From: a virus
Reading direction: 5' to 3' (one strand)
Length of the DNA stretch: 26,209 bases
IMG/VR virus record: IMGVR_UViG_3300025874_000072
Coordinates: 1-26,209 of that record
This document shows positions 16,655 through 25,058 of the stretch, piece after piece. Under the pieces are notes generated by a model, which was given only the letters and a program-made list of their open reading frames with translations, had not been told where the DNA came from and did no database searches. Numbering within the stretch: position 1 is the first letter of the stretch; every line of letters starts with the position of its first letter. The position numbers and the translations under genes are program-made.

Positions 16655-17470
16655 TTATATGAATTTTTTCTCTATAGACCTAAAAACTTCTAAGCCTTCA
16701 TCTGTTTTGAAAAACGCTGCCATAGCGGAGTATGGGTGCTCATCAAATGGTACTGTTATAAGTTTTTTACCGTTAGAAGACCATACGAAGGTTCTTTGGT
16801 CGTCAGACAGTTTAATTATGTCTGCTTCTACAGCTTTTACGGCAAAATTTCTTAATTGTACGTTTTCGTCATTAGCCAAGTCTATAAATAAGCTTGGATT
16901 ATTTTTAGCAAACATAAGTAGATCTCTTTTTATCTCTCTGCTTGTCATTTTAGATACTTCAGATCCTATTTCTACTCTAAGAATAGCTTCAGCTTGATCT
17001 ACATCCATAGACTTAGCCGCGTTTAAAGCGTCTATTTCCATTTCTAAATATACTAGATCATCTGTAGCTTCTTCAACTCTGCTAAACTCTTGATACTTAA
17101 CGTTTAAAGCTGGGTGGTAAATAGATAATAGTTTCTGTAAATTTTGTTGTTGTTTTGGTACGAATAAAACTCCATCTCTAAAAATTATATGACCTAGAGT
17201 TGATTCACCTTTTTGCTCTTCAACAAGTGGTGAGTTTTGATTTGTTGCATACCTTATTTCTTTTTGTTCTCCTGTTTTTTCATCGAACCACAATAGTGGA
17301 AATCTAGAAGAATGTCTAGATGGTAGTGTAGATGTTAAAGGAGTAAATGAACTTTTTAATAAGTAAGTTCTGTCTTTTATTTCCCAACTTGGTTTAGCTG
17401 GTTCTTGTTTAGTTACTTTTTTTGGCGCAGCCTGTGTTTGAACTGCTTCTTTTTTAGCTTGATTTGCCAT
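16655..17470 (-). CDS. Head-region structural protein of unknown function, 271 aa
   Basis: I do not recognise a named family. Residues 1-28 are Ala/Lys/Gln/Pro-rich and probably disordered. Residues 29-115 are beta-rich (RTYLLKSSFTPLTSTLPSRH, LGHIIFRDGVLFVPKQQQNL). Residues 120-215 are helical and charged, including a YLEMEIDALNAAKSMDVDQA stretch, and the end is beta/helical (TFVWSSNGKKLITVPF). No cysteine pairs, membrane segments or enzymatic motifs are visible. The gene lies between the major capsid gene and the first connector protein, and is isolated by hairpins on both sides, which suits a protein made in its own ratio such as a head completion, decoration or vertex protein. I have seen comparable proteins next to the MCP in uncultured marine phages, always without a known function. 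Confidence 0.55.
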   Translation of the reverse strand: MANQAKKEAVQTQAAPKKVTKQEPAKPSWEIKDRTYLLKSSFTPLTSTLPSRHSSRFPLLWFDEKTGEQKEIRYATNQNSPLVEEQKGESTLGHIIFRDGVLFVPKQQQNLQKLLSIYHPALNVKYQEFSRVEEATDDLVYLEMEIDALNAAKSMDVDQAEAILRVEIGSEVSKMTSREIKRDLLMFAKNNPSLFIDLANDENVQLRNFAVKAVEADIIKLSDDQRTFVWSSNGKKLITVPFDEHPYSAMAAFFKTDEGLEVFRSIEKKFI

Positions 17471-17506
17471 GATATAATATAATATAAATGTTAATAAAAG
17501 TAATAA

Positions 17507-17533
17507 TTACCCCCGTTGTTATAACGAGGGTAA
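17507..17533 (-). terminator. Strong hairpin after the major capsid gene (terminator/attenuator)
   Basis: On the minus strand TTACCCTCGTT pairs with AACGGGGGTAA around a five-base loop; ten of eleven positions pair, with one T-G position that can wobble. It is 24 bases past the MCP stop codon and is followed by TTATTACTTTTATTAAC, a T-rich run. Its position just after the MCP fits a partial terminator or RNA stabiliser that raises capsid protein output relative to genes downstream. Confidence 0.6.
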
Positions 17534-17557
17534 GAATTACAGTAATTTACTCTTGTG

Positions 17558-18982
17558 TTAGTCAGTGAACAATACGAAGTTATTCGCAGCTTGTACACAC
17601 AAACATCTTTCAGATAGGAAGTGTACTTCCATTGCATCAAGATCAGAAGTGTAAGCTCCTCCAACAGATCCAGTCAACCAAGACTTCATACGACGATCAT
17701 CAGATTGAGATGCTCGGTAACGTACGTGCAAGAATGGACGACGGATGTTAGTTCCTAGGATTTGGTCATAAACTGTAGATGTTCCAGCTGGTACCAAGAT
17801 ACCTTCAATTCCTGAATCTGCAACAGCTCCACGAGTAGATGCATCGTTCAAGTATTTCCAGTCAGTCTTGTAGAAGTCATAAGACCCTCTACGGAAACCA
17901 GAGAAACCTAAGTTAAGTGCCATATCTTCAGAGTTTTCGAACAAACCGAAAGCAGTTCCTCCGTTAGCTCCACCTGAAACTCCTCCAAGCATGTTATCGA
18001 TAGTCAATGAAAGTTGACGATTAACGAATAGCATGTTCTCTTCAATAGCTCCTTGTGTGTCTAAGTTCTTAAGGATAGCGTCAAAATCTGTCAATACTCC
18101 TGCAGCAGGTGCGAAACCAGAGAAGATGTTACCTCTTGATTTAACAGCAGCGAACAAACCTTCAGTACCTTTTTTACCAGCAGCCAAAGCTCCAGATCCA
18201 GCAGCAGCTAAAGTTCCTTCAACTACAGACATCTCCAAGTAATCTTCGAAACGTAGACGAGTTTCAGACTCAGCCTTCAAGTACCACAAGTACCCTCCAG
18301 TTCCATCTTCAGTAGCAACTTCAACCCATCCAATCTGAGCAGCGTCAGATCCAGAGATAGCGTATTTGTCTTTAATGATGATAGGTGAGTTAGAGAACTG
18401 CGTGAAAGTAGGAGTAATTGACTTGATGTCAGCATCTCCAGTTCCTTTAGCATACTCAGAACCGTATACGAAAATCTTAAGCCCAGAGTCACCAGTTGAA
18501 AAACCAGCAGCAGCGTTAACGTTAGCAGCAGTGTAAGTAGCAACAGTAACAGTAGCCAAAGTACCAGCGCCATTCACAACACTAGCTGTAACAACAGCTG
18601 TAAGCTCTGCTCCACTCGTTGGGTTCAAAAGAACGATAGTATCGTTTTTAGAAATAACGTTAGATACTGTACTAGTTCCACCAGTTACAAATGTCAAAGT
18701 AGTAGCTGTAGCTAGAGTTACATCGTTGTAAGAAACGTGCAATCTGTTTTGCTCAGACCATACTACTTGATCAGAAGACATAGGCATTTCAGCTCCTACC
18801 ATACGCAAGAATCCAGACAAAGTTCTGTTTCCGTAACGCTCTACTTCTTGTTCGTAAATCTCAGGTAGATACTGTTGTGCAAAATCGTTTCCTGATCCGT
18901 CTGTAAAACTTAAGTAGTTGTCAGACAATAATTGTTGTTTTTGACTTGGCTTAATTGAGCCAAATGTGTTGTTTAATGCCAT
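17558..18982 (-). CDS. Major capsid protein (HK97-fold type), 474 aa
   Basis: This is the subunit of the icosahedral shell. It lies directly after the scaffold-like gene, the canonical place. The start (MALNNTFGSIKPSQKQQLLS) and the block QQYLPEIYEQEVERYGNRTL (residues 37-56) are typical of major capsid proteins of uncultured marine podoviruses. Residues about 87-170 are an unusually Thr/Val/Ala/Gly-rich beta insertion relative to the helical backbone; then come a KDKYAIS/ESETRLRFEDYLE region (spine-helix-like) and C-terminal strands (RRPFLHVRYRASQSDDRRMK, LSERCLCVQAANNFVLFTD). Codon use differs from neighbours: Arg is mostly CGT and Ile/Phe are often ATC/TTC, while flanking genes favour AGA and A/T-ending codons, as expected for a very highly expressed gene. 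HK97 fold itself is an inference from genome place and composition. Confidence 0.8.
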   Translation of the reverse strand: MALNNTFGSIKPSQKQQLLSDNYLSFTDGSGNDFAQQYLPEIYEQEVERYGNRTLSGFLRMVGAEMPMSSDQVVWSEQNRLHVSYNDVTLATATTLTFVTGGTSTVSNVISKNDTIVLLNPTSGAELTAVVTASVVNGAGTLATVTVATYTAANVNAAAGFSTGDSGLKIFVYGSEYAKGTGDADIKSITPTFTQFSNSPIIIKDKYAISGSDAAQIGWVEVATEDGTGGYLWYLKAESETRLRFEDYLEMSVVEGTLAAAGSGALAAGKKGTEGLFAAVKSRGNIFSGFAPAAGVLTDFDAILKNLDTQGAIEENMLFVNRQLSLTIDNMLGGVSGGANGGTAFGLFENSEDMALNLGFSGFRRGSYDFYKTDWKYLNDASTRGAVADSGIEGILVPAGTSTVYDQILGTNIRRPFLHVRYRASQSDDRRMKSWLTGSVGGAYTSDLDAMEVHFLSERCLCVQAANNFVLFTD

Positions 18983-19000
18983 TTTAAATGATTTTAAATG

Positions 19001-20131
19001 TTAAATTTTTATTTTCTTTATTTTTAGTTTTGATGCGTTCAGAGCACTCTCTCCTAATACTTTTACTTTTATACCATTTTTAAAACCTGTCTGTGGCGCT
19101 TGTCTAGCACTTTGACTTGGATTTTTTGAACTATCAATTACTTCTTTGACAGCGTCAGCTTTTCCTTGTTCGTAAAAATGATTTGCAATAGTATCAACAT
19201 TAGCAGCAGCGTACATAGCTTTGTGATAACCAGTAGGATCATTAACATTTCCATCATTGTCGAGGAACTTCCCTATAATGTTGTTAATGTTTGACTGTTT
19301 ATCTGCAATTTTACTAGGGTCTTTAACTCCATATCTAAACTTTTTCTCTCCTAAGTTGAAATCAAAACCTTTGAAATCTTCGGAAAATAATTTTTTAGTT
19401 TGGTCTTTAAAGTCCTCGTGCTGTTGCTTAGCTTTGCCTTGCTCTTCATTGTATCTATTGAAAAAGTCAGTAGCTTTTTGTTGGTCTTGAGTAACGCCCG
19501 GTCTCAACTTGATCTCGTCGTAGTATTTACTCTTTGTTTCCTCCAAAAAACCCTTGGCTTTTGCAACTTCTTCTTTGTATGCAAGTTTCTTCTTGCGTAT
19601 ATCTCTTTCTTCGTCTAGATCTTCGTCATATGAAAAATCCTCTAGTATAATGTTTAAGTCCTCAGCATCTAAGTAAGGTTTTGTTTTAGCATAATACTCT
19701 TTTAGTAGAGTGTCGTTATCTATGTTAGAGTAGTCAGCGTTTAACCTCACGTAGTCGTTTATATCACCACCGGTTTCTTTCATAAAGGAAACTAGCTTTT
19801 CAATATTTTCTGGTAAATCAATACCGTCTTCTTGCTCAATAATAGCTTGCTTTAACTGCTCTTCTACGACCTCCACTTCATCAGTGATCTCTTGCACAAT
19901 AGGCGCTTCTTCTTCTAAGATGTCTTGCTCCTGTGTAATTACATCCTCAACAACGTCTTCGACGGTTTCTACTTCTGGTTCTTTTATTTCAACCTTTGTA
20001 ACCTCTTGTTTTTCTTCAGGCTTTGAAGATAAGTCAATCTTTATAGGTTCTTTACTTGTTTCACCTAGGTTTTTAGGTTTTGTTTTTTTACCTTTCAAGG
20101 AGAACTCTCCTTCTTGTTTTACTTCTGACAT
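19001..20131 (-). CDS. Scaffolding-like acidic protein, 376 aa
   Basis: The protein sits between portal and major capsid genes, where scaffolding proteins are encoded. Residues 1-40 are Lys-rich and disordered, 40-110 are very acidic (EVETVEDVVEDVITQEQDIL), 110-290 are charged helix, and the C-terminal end is basic (LKIKKIKI). That polarity, acidic N-terminal half and basic C-terminal tip, is typical of scaffolds: the basic end contacts the capsid protein. A GDIND YV-type helix near residue 120 and the TDFFNRYNEEQGKAKQQ coiled region support a helical rod. No Ser-His protease motif is seen, so it does not look like a prohead protease fusion. Stop and MCP start are separated by 18 bases. Assignment rests on position and composition. 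Confidence 0.65.
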   Translation of the reverse strand: MSEVKQEGEFSLKGKKTKPKNLGETSKEPIKIDLSSKPEEKQEVTKVEIKEPEVETVEDVVEDVITQEQDILEEEAPIVQEITDEVEVVEEQLKQAIIEQEDGIDLPENIEKLVSFMKETGGDINDYVRLNADYSNIDNDTLLKEYYAKTKPYLDAEDLNIILEDFSYDEDLDEERDIRKKKLAYKEEVAKAKGFLEETKSKYYDEIKLRPGVTQDQQKATDFFNRYNEEQGKAKQQHEDFKDQTKKLFSEDFKGFDFNLGEKKFRYGVKDPSKIADKQSNINNIIGKFLDNDGNVNDPTGYHKAMYAAANVDTIANHFYEQGKADAVKEVIDSSKNPSQSARQAPQTGFKNGIKVKVLGESALNASKLKIKKIKI

Positions 20132-20166
20132 AATATAATAAAATTAAATAATTAAAATTAAATCCT

Positions 20167-22575
20167 TTACATAGGATTAGGTTGTTCTGTTCCAAAAGCG
20201 CTAAGACTTTCTAAGTCACCAGATTCAAAATTCTTAGGCAATTCATCGTTTTTTCTTTGAGAAATCATTTCTGATTGCTGCGTTGCTTGTATTCTAGATC
20301 TCTCGTCTTTTCTATCCTCTAGCTTAGATTCTCTACTAGCTTCGGCTTCTACCTTTATTTTAGCTAGCTGCATTTGATAGTTGAACTCTTCAGCCATAAG
20401 CTCTCTCTTTATTTGAGCCTCTGTTTGCATTCTTTGTATCTCGAATTGAGACTTAGCTTGTTCTACGTTTACTTTCTCTTGTGTCAAAGCTTGTTGTTTC
20501 TGAACCTCCGCCATAGCAGCCGCTTCAGAAGCCTGCGCGTTAGCTTGGGCCTGAGATTGTATGTTAGCTTGTTGTTCAGCTAATTTTTGCTCGTTGCGTT
20601 TCTTCTTTTTCAGCTTTAATAACTGGTTAGCCATTTTTAAGTTTCTAACCTGACGTATATCTATTATGTCATCTAGGTCTATGCTGCCTGTTTGTAAAGC
20701 TATTTGTAGGTTCTGTTCTAGTTTAGATTTTTCTTCTTCATCTGGCTCTAATTCCAAGTATATACCAAAATCATGCAGGTTTAAAGACTCTATTTCTTTT
20801 AGTGTTTCAAAATTGTAGCTAGATATACTTTCCTTGAGGGAGTTAGCTGTTAGCGGATAAGCTAGTGAATCAGCTATTTTTAGAGATATATTCTCGCAAA
20901 CCCTAAGCGTGAGATACAATTGAGCCTGCATAAGATGCCTAGTAGCCGTGTTAGATGCGTTAACAGCCATCTTTTGTAATCCTAACAAAGAGTCTTTATC
21001 AGGAGTAGAACCATCTCTAGCTTCATTTAAACCTGTCACATCTCTTATCATTTGTAGATAGTATTGATACGTACCTATTAAGCTTTGTATTTTAGCTTGC
21101 CCAGATGATGATGCTAGTTCTTGAATAGGCACTTTACCAGCGTTCATACCTCCATCTTGAGTTAGTGATCTACCTACGACACTACCTGTTTGGAAATACA
21201 TATTCAAAGCTTCTGCTGGATTATAGCTAGTGCCGTTGCCTAAGTCAACCTCTGCTAGACCATCCATATCTAAGAATACACCATCAGGTACTATTCTAGA
21301 CATTACTTGTTGCAATTTTAAATGGGTTAACTGGATCATGTCCGCAAACCCTGTTATCCTACTGACTATAGATTCTATTCTGCCCTTGTACATTCTAGGC
21401 GCGCAAATAGAGTAATTCATTTCTACTCTCGTGGTATCAGCAAAAGGGCGAGACATGTTTTCTGCTAGCTTCCATTCTAGCATTTTATTATTACCTAAGA
21501 TTTTAGCTCCTGTGTATAAAACTTCTATACTTCTACTAACTCTTTCAAAGTTATCGTTAGGTGGTGGATCAAAAGCGTCTGTTTTTTCTATAGCTTTCTG
21601 CAAGCCATTTTCAGTTTGCTTTATTTTAAAAACTTGGTCCATATAAGTTTTGTATTCAAAATACATTACTTGAACAGTGTTTTCATCGTAGTTGCCCCAG
21701 CCAGTTACATATTGAGAGTTTCCAGGCATTTTCTGTATCTCATCTAACTCTTGTTCCGATATGTTAGGGAATTGTTTTTTTAACTCAGATATAGTTACAG
21801 ATTTTACTTCACCTACGTAATATATATCATCGAAGTTAGGGTCTTCAGTATAGGAATAAACCATATAAGCAGGGTCGACATAGTCTATTGTAACCCCATT
21901 AGAGGTGTTAAATCCTGTTTTAACAGCCGCTATTCCTAATACTGTCAAATCATGGTTTAACCTGCGTCGTATCAAGTCATACTTGTTTCTAGCTAGAGTG
22001 TTGTTTATAACTTCCTCTTCAGCAACTTCTATACCTTGCTTGTACGTGAGCTGCATGTGTAGCTCTAGCTCTTCTAAAGTAGAAGGTAGTTCGTTTACCG
22101 GGATATTAGACTTAGAAAAATCCATACCAATAGCCTCTTTGGATTCAAGTATTATTTCCCGCGCTGCCATATCAGAAGCTATATTATTAGCGCGATCAGT
22201 TCTTTTCTTTTGAGACTCCGGGTCCTGAGCATAAGCTATTATATCGTACTCTTTATTAGACATACCATTAACTACTATATCTACAAATTTAGATATTACA
22301 GGTACAGGTTTCCAATCTAAGTTTAAATAAGACAAATCACCGTTTATAGATAACTCGTCCTTATATTTAGCTATAGATTGCTCTCCTCTAGCATACAATC
22401 TTAGTTGGTGAAAGTTACTATAGCTTTGAGCGTATCTATTTCCGGAACGACCCTCTTGAAACCACTCTCCCTCTATAGCTCTAGCTACTTGAATACCGTA
22501 CTCTAAGCTTGATTTAACTTCTTCGCTAACTACTTGGCTAGGGAAAGAGCTGTTACCATTGGTGTATACTTTCAT
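20167..22575 (-). CDS. Portal protein, 802 aa
   Basis: The portal dodecamer at the unique vertex through which DNA enters and leaves. The gene begins immediately after the terminase stop codon (TAA then ATG). Features typical of portal proteins: an early wing segment (YSNFHQLRLYARGEQSIAKY), DWKPVPVISKFVDIVVNG near 96-115, a mid-region DYVDPAYMVYSYTEDPNF, and a long helical section around 400-560 with SRITGFADMIQLTHLKLQQV and the TGLNEARDGSTPDKDSLLGL loop. From about 640 the chain is Gln/Ala/Glu-rich coiled coil (QANIQSQAQANAQASEAAAM), matching the C-terminal barrel/crown extension of podovirus portals. The last 35 residues are a likely disordered tail. Length is at the upper end for podovirus portals. 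No frameshift or gap is apparent. Confidence 0.85.
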   Translation of the reverse strand: MKVYTNGNSSFPSQVVSEEVKSSLEYGIQVARAIEGEWFQEGRSGNRYAQSYSNFHQLRLYARGEQSIAKYKDELSINGDLSYLNLDWKPVPVISKFVDIVVNGMSNKEYDIIAYAQDPESQKKRTDRANNIASDMAAREIILESKEAIGMDFSKSNIPVNELPSTLEELELHMQLTYKQGIEVAEEEVINNTLARNKYDLIRRRLNHDLTVLGIAAVKTGFNTSNGVTIDYVDPAYMVYSYTEDPNFDDIYYVGEVKSVTISELKKQFPNISEQELDEIQKMPGNSQYVTGWGNYDENTVQVMYFEYKTYMDQVFKIKQTENGLQKAIEKTDAFDPPPNDNFERVSRSIEVLYTGAKILGNNKMLEWKLAENMSRPFADTTRVEMNYSICAPRMYKGRIESIVSRITGFADMIQLTHLKLQQVMSRIVPDGVFLDMDGLAEVDLGNGTSYNPAEALNMYFQTGSVVGRSLTQDGGMNAGKVPIQELASSSGQAKIQSLIGTYQYYLQMIRDVTGLNEARDGSTPDKDSLLGLQKMAVNASNTATRHLMQAQLYLTLRVCENISLKIADSLAYPLTANSLKESISSYNFETLKEIESLNLHDFGIYLELEPDEEEKSKLEQNLQIALQTGSIDLDDIIDIRQVRNLKMANQLLKLKKKKRNEQKLAEQQANIQSQAQANAQASEAAAMAEVQKQQALTQEKVNVEQAKSQFEIQRMQTEAQIKRELMAEEFNYQMQLAKIKVEAEASRESKLEDRKDERSRIQATQQSEMISQRKNDELPKNFESGDLESLSAFGTEQPNPM

Positions 22576-24786
22576 TTATCTTATAATTTTTGACGACGTA
22601 CCTTTGTTGTCGTATCGTTTTATACCTAAATCTATTTTTTTACGCTCTCTTTTAGCTACAGGTGTATACCTGTTTTTATTGCAGGCCATTATAGCTAAGC
22701 CCGAGCTAATAGAAGCATCGTGCTTTGTTCTATTGTTTATATTAAACTTAGCCCAATCCTCTAATGTTCTCTGAAAGTACATGTCTCCATAACCAGCAGC
22801 TGTTTTACCTATGTTTTCCTCTATGTAAGTTTCAATAGCTGCAGCGTGAGCTTGCTTCATATCTTCACTAGAGTTTGGTACTCCACCTATTTCTCTTTCC
22901 GTCACGGATAACTTGTTGTACACTTTGTCAGGTCTATTCATAGAAAACCCTCTATAACCTCTTCTCTTAAAATGATATAATAACCTAGGCTTGTTATTCT
23001 CCGCTAGTATTGGCATACCGTAAAATATGCAAGCCATAAGAACGTCTTCAAAGAAAATCTCAGCTGTTTGCGGTCTAGCTATATATTCTAAAAAAAATAG
23101 ATTAGGTGGTACATTTTCCATAGAGAACTTGGTGAGACCATGTAAAGATCCATTAGAACCTCTTTTATCTACAGTTCCTGATATATCATAGCTATCACAC
23201 CCAAAAGCGCCACAGTGATCATTACCAGGATATTTTATACCATTTTTTACTATAATTCTATTTTGCAAGTTAGATGGAGGTGTCCAAGATATTTTGAACC
23301 TACCGTCTTTATTTGGGTAAAATATAACTCTAGTATCTTTTATTCCGTTTTCCCAAGCAAAGCTACCGGTTGTAACAGCTGATGTGTTTCTTAGGTCAGC
23401 GTTGTAATCTATCTGCTCGTATATCTTAGTTAGGTTAAACAGAGACTCTTTAGCTTCATCTCTAAAAGCGTGTTCCTCTGTTCGTGGAAACTGCCTGTAG
23501 TATTCGTTTAATCCATCTTGGTCATCTTTCAAACCTTCTACTTCATTGTTCCAATGGTCAATCACACCTTGGTTTATAATATCACCGAAAGGATCTAAAA
23601 CTTCCTCTTCCGGTGTGTCGAATACAGGTGCTCCATAAGAATCAATGAATCCTTCGTAGTTCCATTCCATAGGTATGAACAAAGAATATAGTCCCGAACT
23701 AGTCTGTCCGTTGCGGTTTCTTTTTTCGACGTTCGAAGCATAGTAAAGTTTTTTAAAGTTTTCACCACCCTTGTCTAAAGCGTTTGATGTTGAACCCATC
23801 ATACACTTACCTATAATTCTAGAACCTAGTCTAAGACAAGTTTTAGTTACTCGCCAGTTATTTAAAATATTGTTTGGTCTCTCCCACTTTCCACTTTCGT
23901 CGTGTACTAGTAGCTTTAATTTTTCACCATCATAACTGTTGTCCCCTGTGTTCTTCCAGTCTATAGTTGTGTCTAGTCCTTCTAACTCTTCTGGTTTATC
24001 TGTCGACGTTATACTTCTTCTAGTTAATTTAGAAGCTGGTACTCTATACGCTAGCTCTGTCTTTGGTCTATCCATACCATCTTGTATGGGTTTGAAGAAA
24101 AACGGGTAGTTAACTGATATTGGCACAACCTTGTCTGTAAACATTTTCTTCGCATCGGGTCCTGATTTAGATAGTATTCCAAATCTCGCGTCACTAGAAA
24201 TTGTAGCTTCATTAACTGTTTCTCCAGATGCCATGAACGAGAAACCCGAACGTCTGTTTTTGAGGTAGCACATACCGAAACATCTCTTATCTGCTTTACA
24301 GGCTTCCCAAAATATGTAAAACAATCTGTTTGCTTCTCTAAAGTCTGGGTTACCAACGTCGATCTTTGACCACTGAAGATACATATAGTGAGTACCTGTA
24401 ATATAAGTAGCTTTATCATTGTTGTTAAACCAAAAACCTTCATTCCTTCTTTTGAACTCATTGTCTATGTAATCATACCACTTCTCTTTAAAACCTTCAT
24501 CATAGTTTTTCCAGTCGAATATGGTTTTTATTTTTTGAAGTTCCTTAGGATAACCTAATGGTTTCCATTTCTTGTCCTCACCCTCGTGCACGTCTTGTTC
24601 TTTAGGTAGAGCTATCTTTAGATTTTGTATCTCGTATATCTCTCCTATTTTACCAGTCTTACTGATAACAACCATGTCAAACTCTTGGTTGTAACCGTAC
24701 TCCCACATGTTGTACCTATTTTTTGTATTTATTACCTTAGGCTTTATGTGATCAGGTAATATTTTACATAGTGTCTGCTCGTACAT
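22576..24786 (-). CDS. terL: Terminase large subunit (packaging ATPase and nuclease), 736 aa
   Basis: The motor that pumps DNA into the head and cuts the concatemer. ATPase part: a P-loop-like segment CYLKNRRSGFSFMASG (residues 173-188), which lacks the usual GK[ST] and instead has RRSGFS as in many marine/crAss-like terminases; Walker B LLVHDESG with Asp296-Glu297; coupling motif GSTS at 331-334. Nuclease part: Asp531 and Asp534 in GCDSYDISG, Glu596 in PILAENNKP and Asp690 in HDASISSGLA, the RNase H-like acidic triad pattern. The first 100 residues are an N-terminal extension with beta content; the last 30 are basic. It overlaps the preceding small gene by one base (TAATG) and abuts the portal gene. 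The length is greater than the 500-650 aa of many terminases, mostly through the N-terminal region. Confidence 0.9.
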   Translation of the reverse strand: MYEQTLCKILPDHIKPKVINTKNRYNMWEYGYNQEFDMVVISKTGKIGEIYEIQNLKIALPKEQDVHEGEDKKWKPLGYPKELQKIKTIFDWKNYDEGFKEKWYDYIDNEFKRRNEGFWFNNNDKATYITGTHYMYLQWSKIDVGNPDFREANRLFYIFWEACKADKRCFGMCYLKNRRSGFSFMASGETVNEATISSDARFGILSKSGPDAKKMFTDKVVPISVNYPFFFKPIQDGMDRPKTELAYRVPASKLTRRSITSTDKPEELEGLDTTIDWKNTGDNSYDGEKLKLLVHDESGKWERPNNILNNWRVTKTCLRLGSRIIGKCMMGSTSNALDKGGENFKKLYYASNVEKRNRNGQTSSGLYSLFIPMEWNYEGFIDSYGAPVFDTPEEEVLDPFGDIINQGVIDHWNNEVEGLKDDQDGLNEYYRQFPRTEEHAFRDEAKESLFNLTKIYEQIDYNADLRNTSAVTTGSFAWENGIKDTRVIFYPNKDGRFKISWTPPSNLQNRIIVKNGIKYPGNDHCGAFGCDSYDISGTVDKRGSNGSLHGLTKFSMENVPPNLFFLEYIARPQTAEIFFEDVLMACIFYGMPILAENNKPRLLYHFKRRGYRGFSMNRPDKVYNKLSVTEREIGGVPNSSEDMKQAHAAAIETYIEENIGKTAAGYGDMYFQRTLEDWAKFNINNRTKHDASISSGLAIMACNKNRYTPVAKRERKKIDLGIKRYDNKGTSSKIIR

Positions 24787-25058
24787 TACTTAGACCTTCC
24801 TTCTGCAAAGCCCTTGAAAGTTTTTTCTTTCTTTTCAGTTGGCTTATCATTAAGTATATTTTCTTCGTCCTCTATACGTTTAAGTATTTCAAACGCATCA
24901 AAAATAGCAAGCTTCTTTGTAGCAGCTGCATTTTTAAGTCTGTCAGCAGAGATATCATCATCAGAGTCGACAATAGCTTCTTTAGCTACTTTTATTAACT
25001 CCTCAACTGCTTTTTGCCCAGCTAGGATTATATTCTTTTTCGTTTCCTTGGTATTCAT
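24786..25058 (-). CDS. Small helical protein before terL, candidate small terminase subunit
   Basis: From the preferred Met (MNTKETKKNIILAGQKAVEE) this is 90 aa; a Met six codons upstream at 25076 would give 96 aa. I prefer the shorter form because it reduces overlap with the preceding gene and has an A/T-rich leader (AATTAAATATG) like other starts here. The chain is almost wholly helical and charged: VEELIKVAKEAIVDSDDD, then SADRLKNAAATKKLAIFDAF and EILKRIEDEENI, ending in a Lys-rich tail. Its stop overlaps the terL start in TAATG, implying translational coupling. A small terminase (DNA recognition) role is suggested only by position and by helical, charged content; no clear helix-turn-helix is visible. 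Confidence 0.45.
   Translation of the reverse strand: MNTKETKKNIILAGQKAVEELIKVAKEAIVDSDDDISADRLKNAAATKKLAIFDAFEILKRIEDEENILNDKPTEKKEKTFKGFAEGRSK

Noticed and set aside
16659-16997. Plus-strand open frame of 112 aa, and a similar one of 110 aa at 12298-12630
   Set aside because: Both lie wholly inside well-supported minus-strand genes, have Ser/Leu-rich compositions typical of antisense frames, and no leader or neighbour on the plus strand supports them.
18277-18573. Minus-strand open frame of 98 aa inside the major capsid gene
   Set aside because: It is a Leu-rich shifted frame caused by the repetitive Thr/Ala/Val codons of the MCP; no functional pattern is visible.
19001-20131. Prohead protease fused to the scaffold-like protein
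   Set aside because: The protein is acidic and helical with no recognisable Ser/His catalytic motif, so a simple scaffold is the better reading.
24051-24461. Minus-strand open frame of 136 aa inside terL
   Set aside because: It is an overlapping frame of the terminase gene, and terL is intact across this region.
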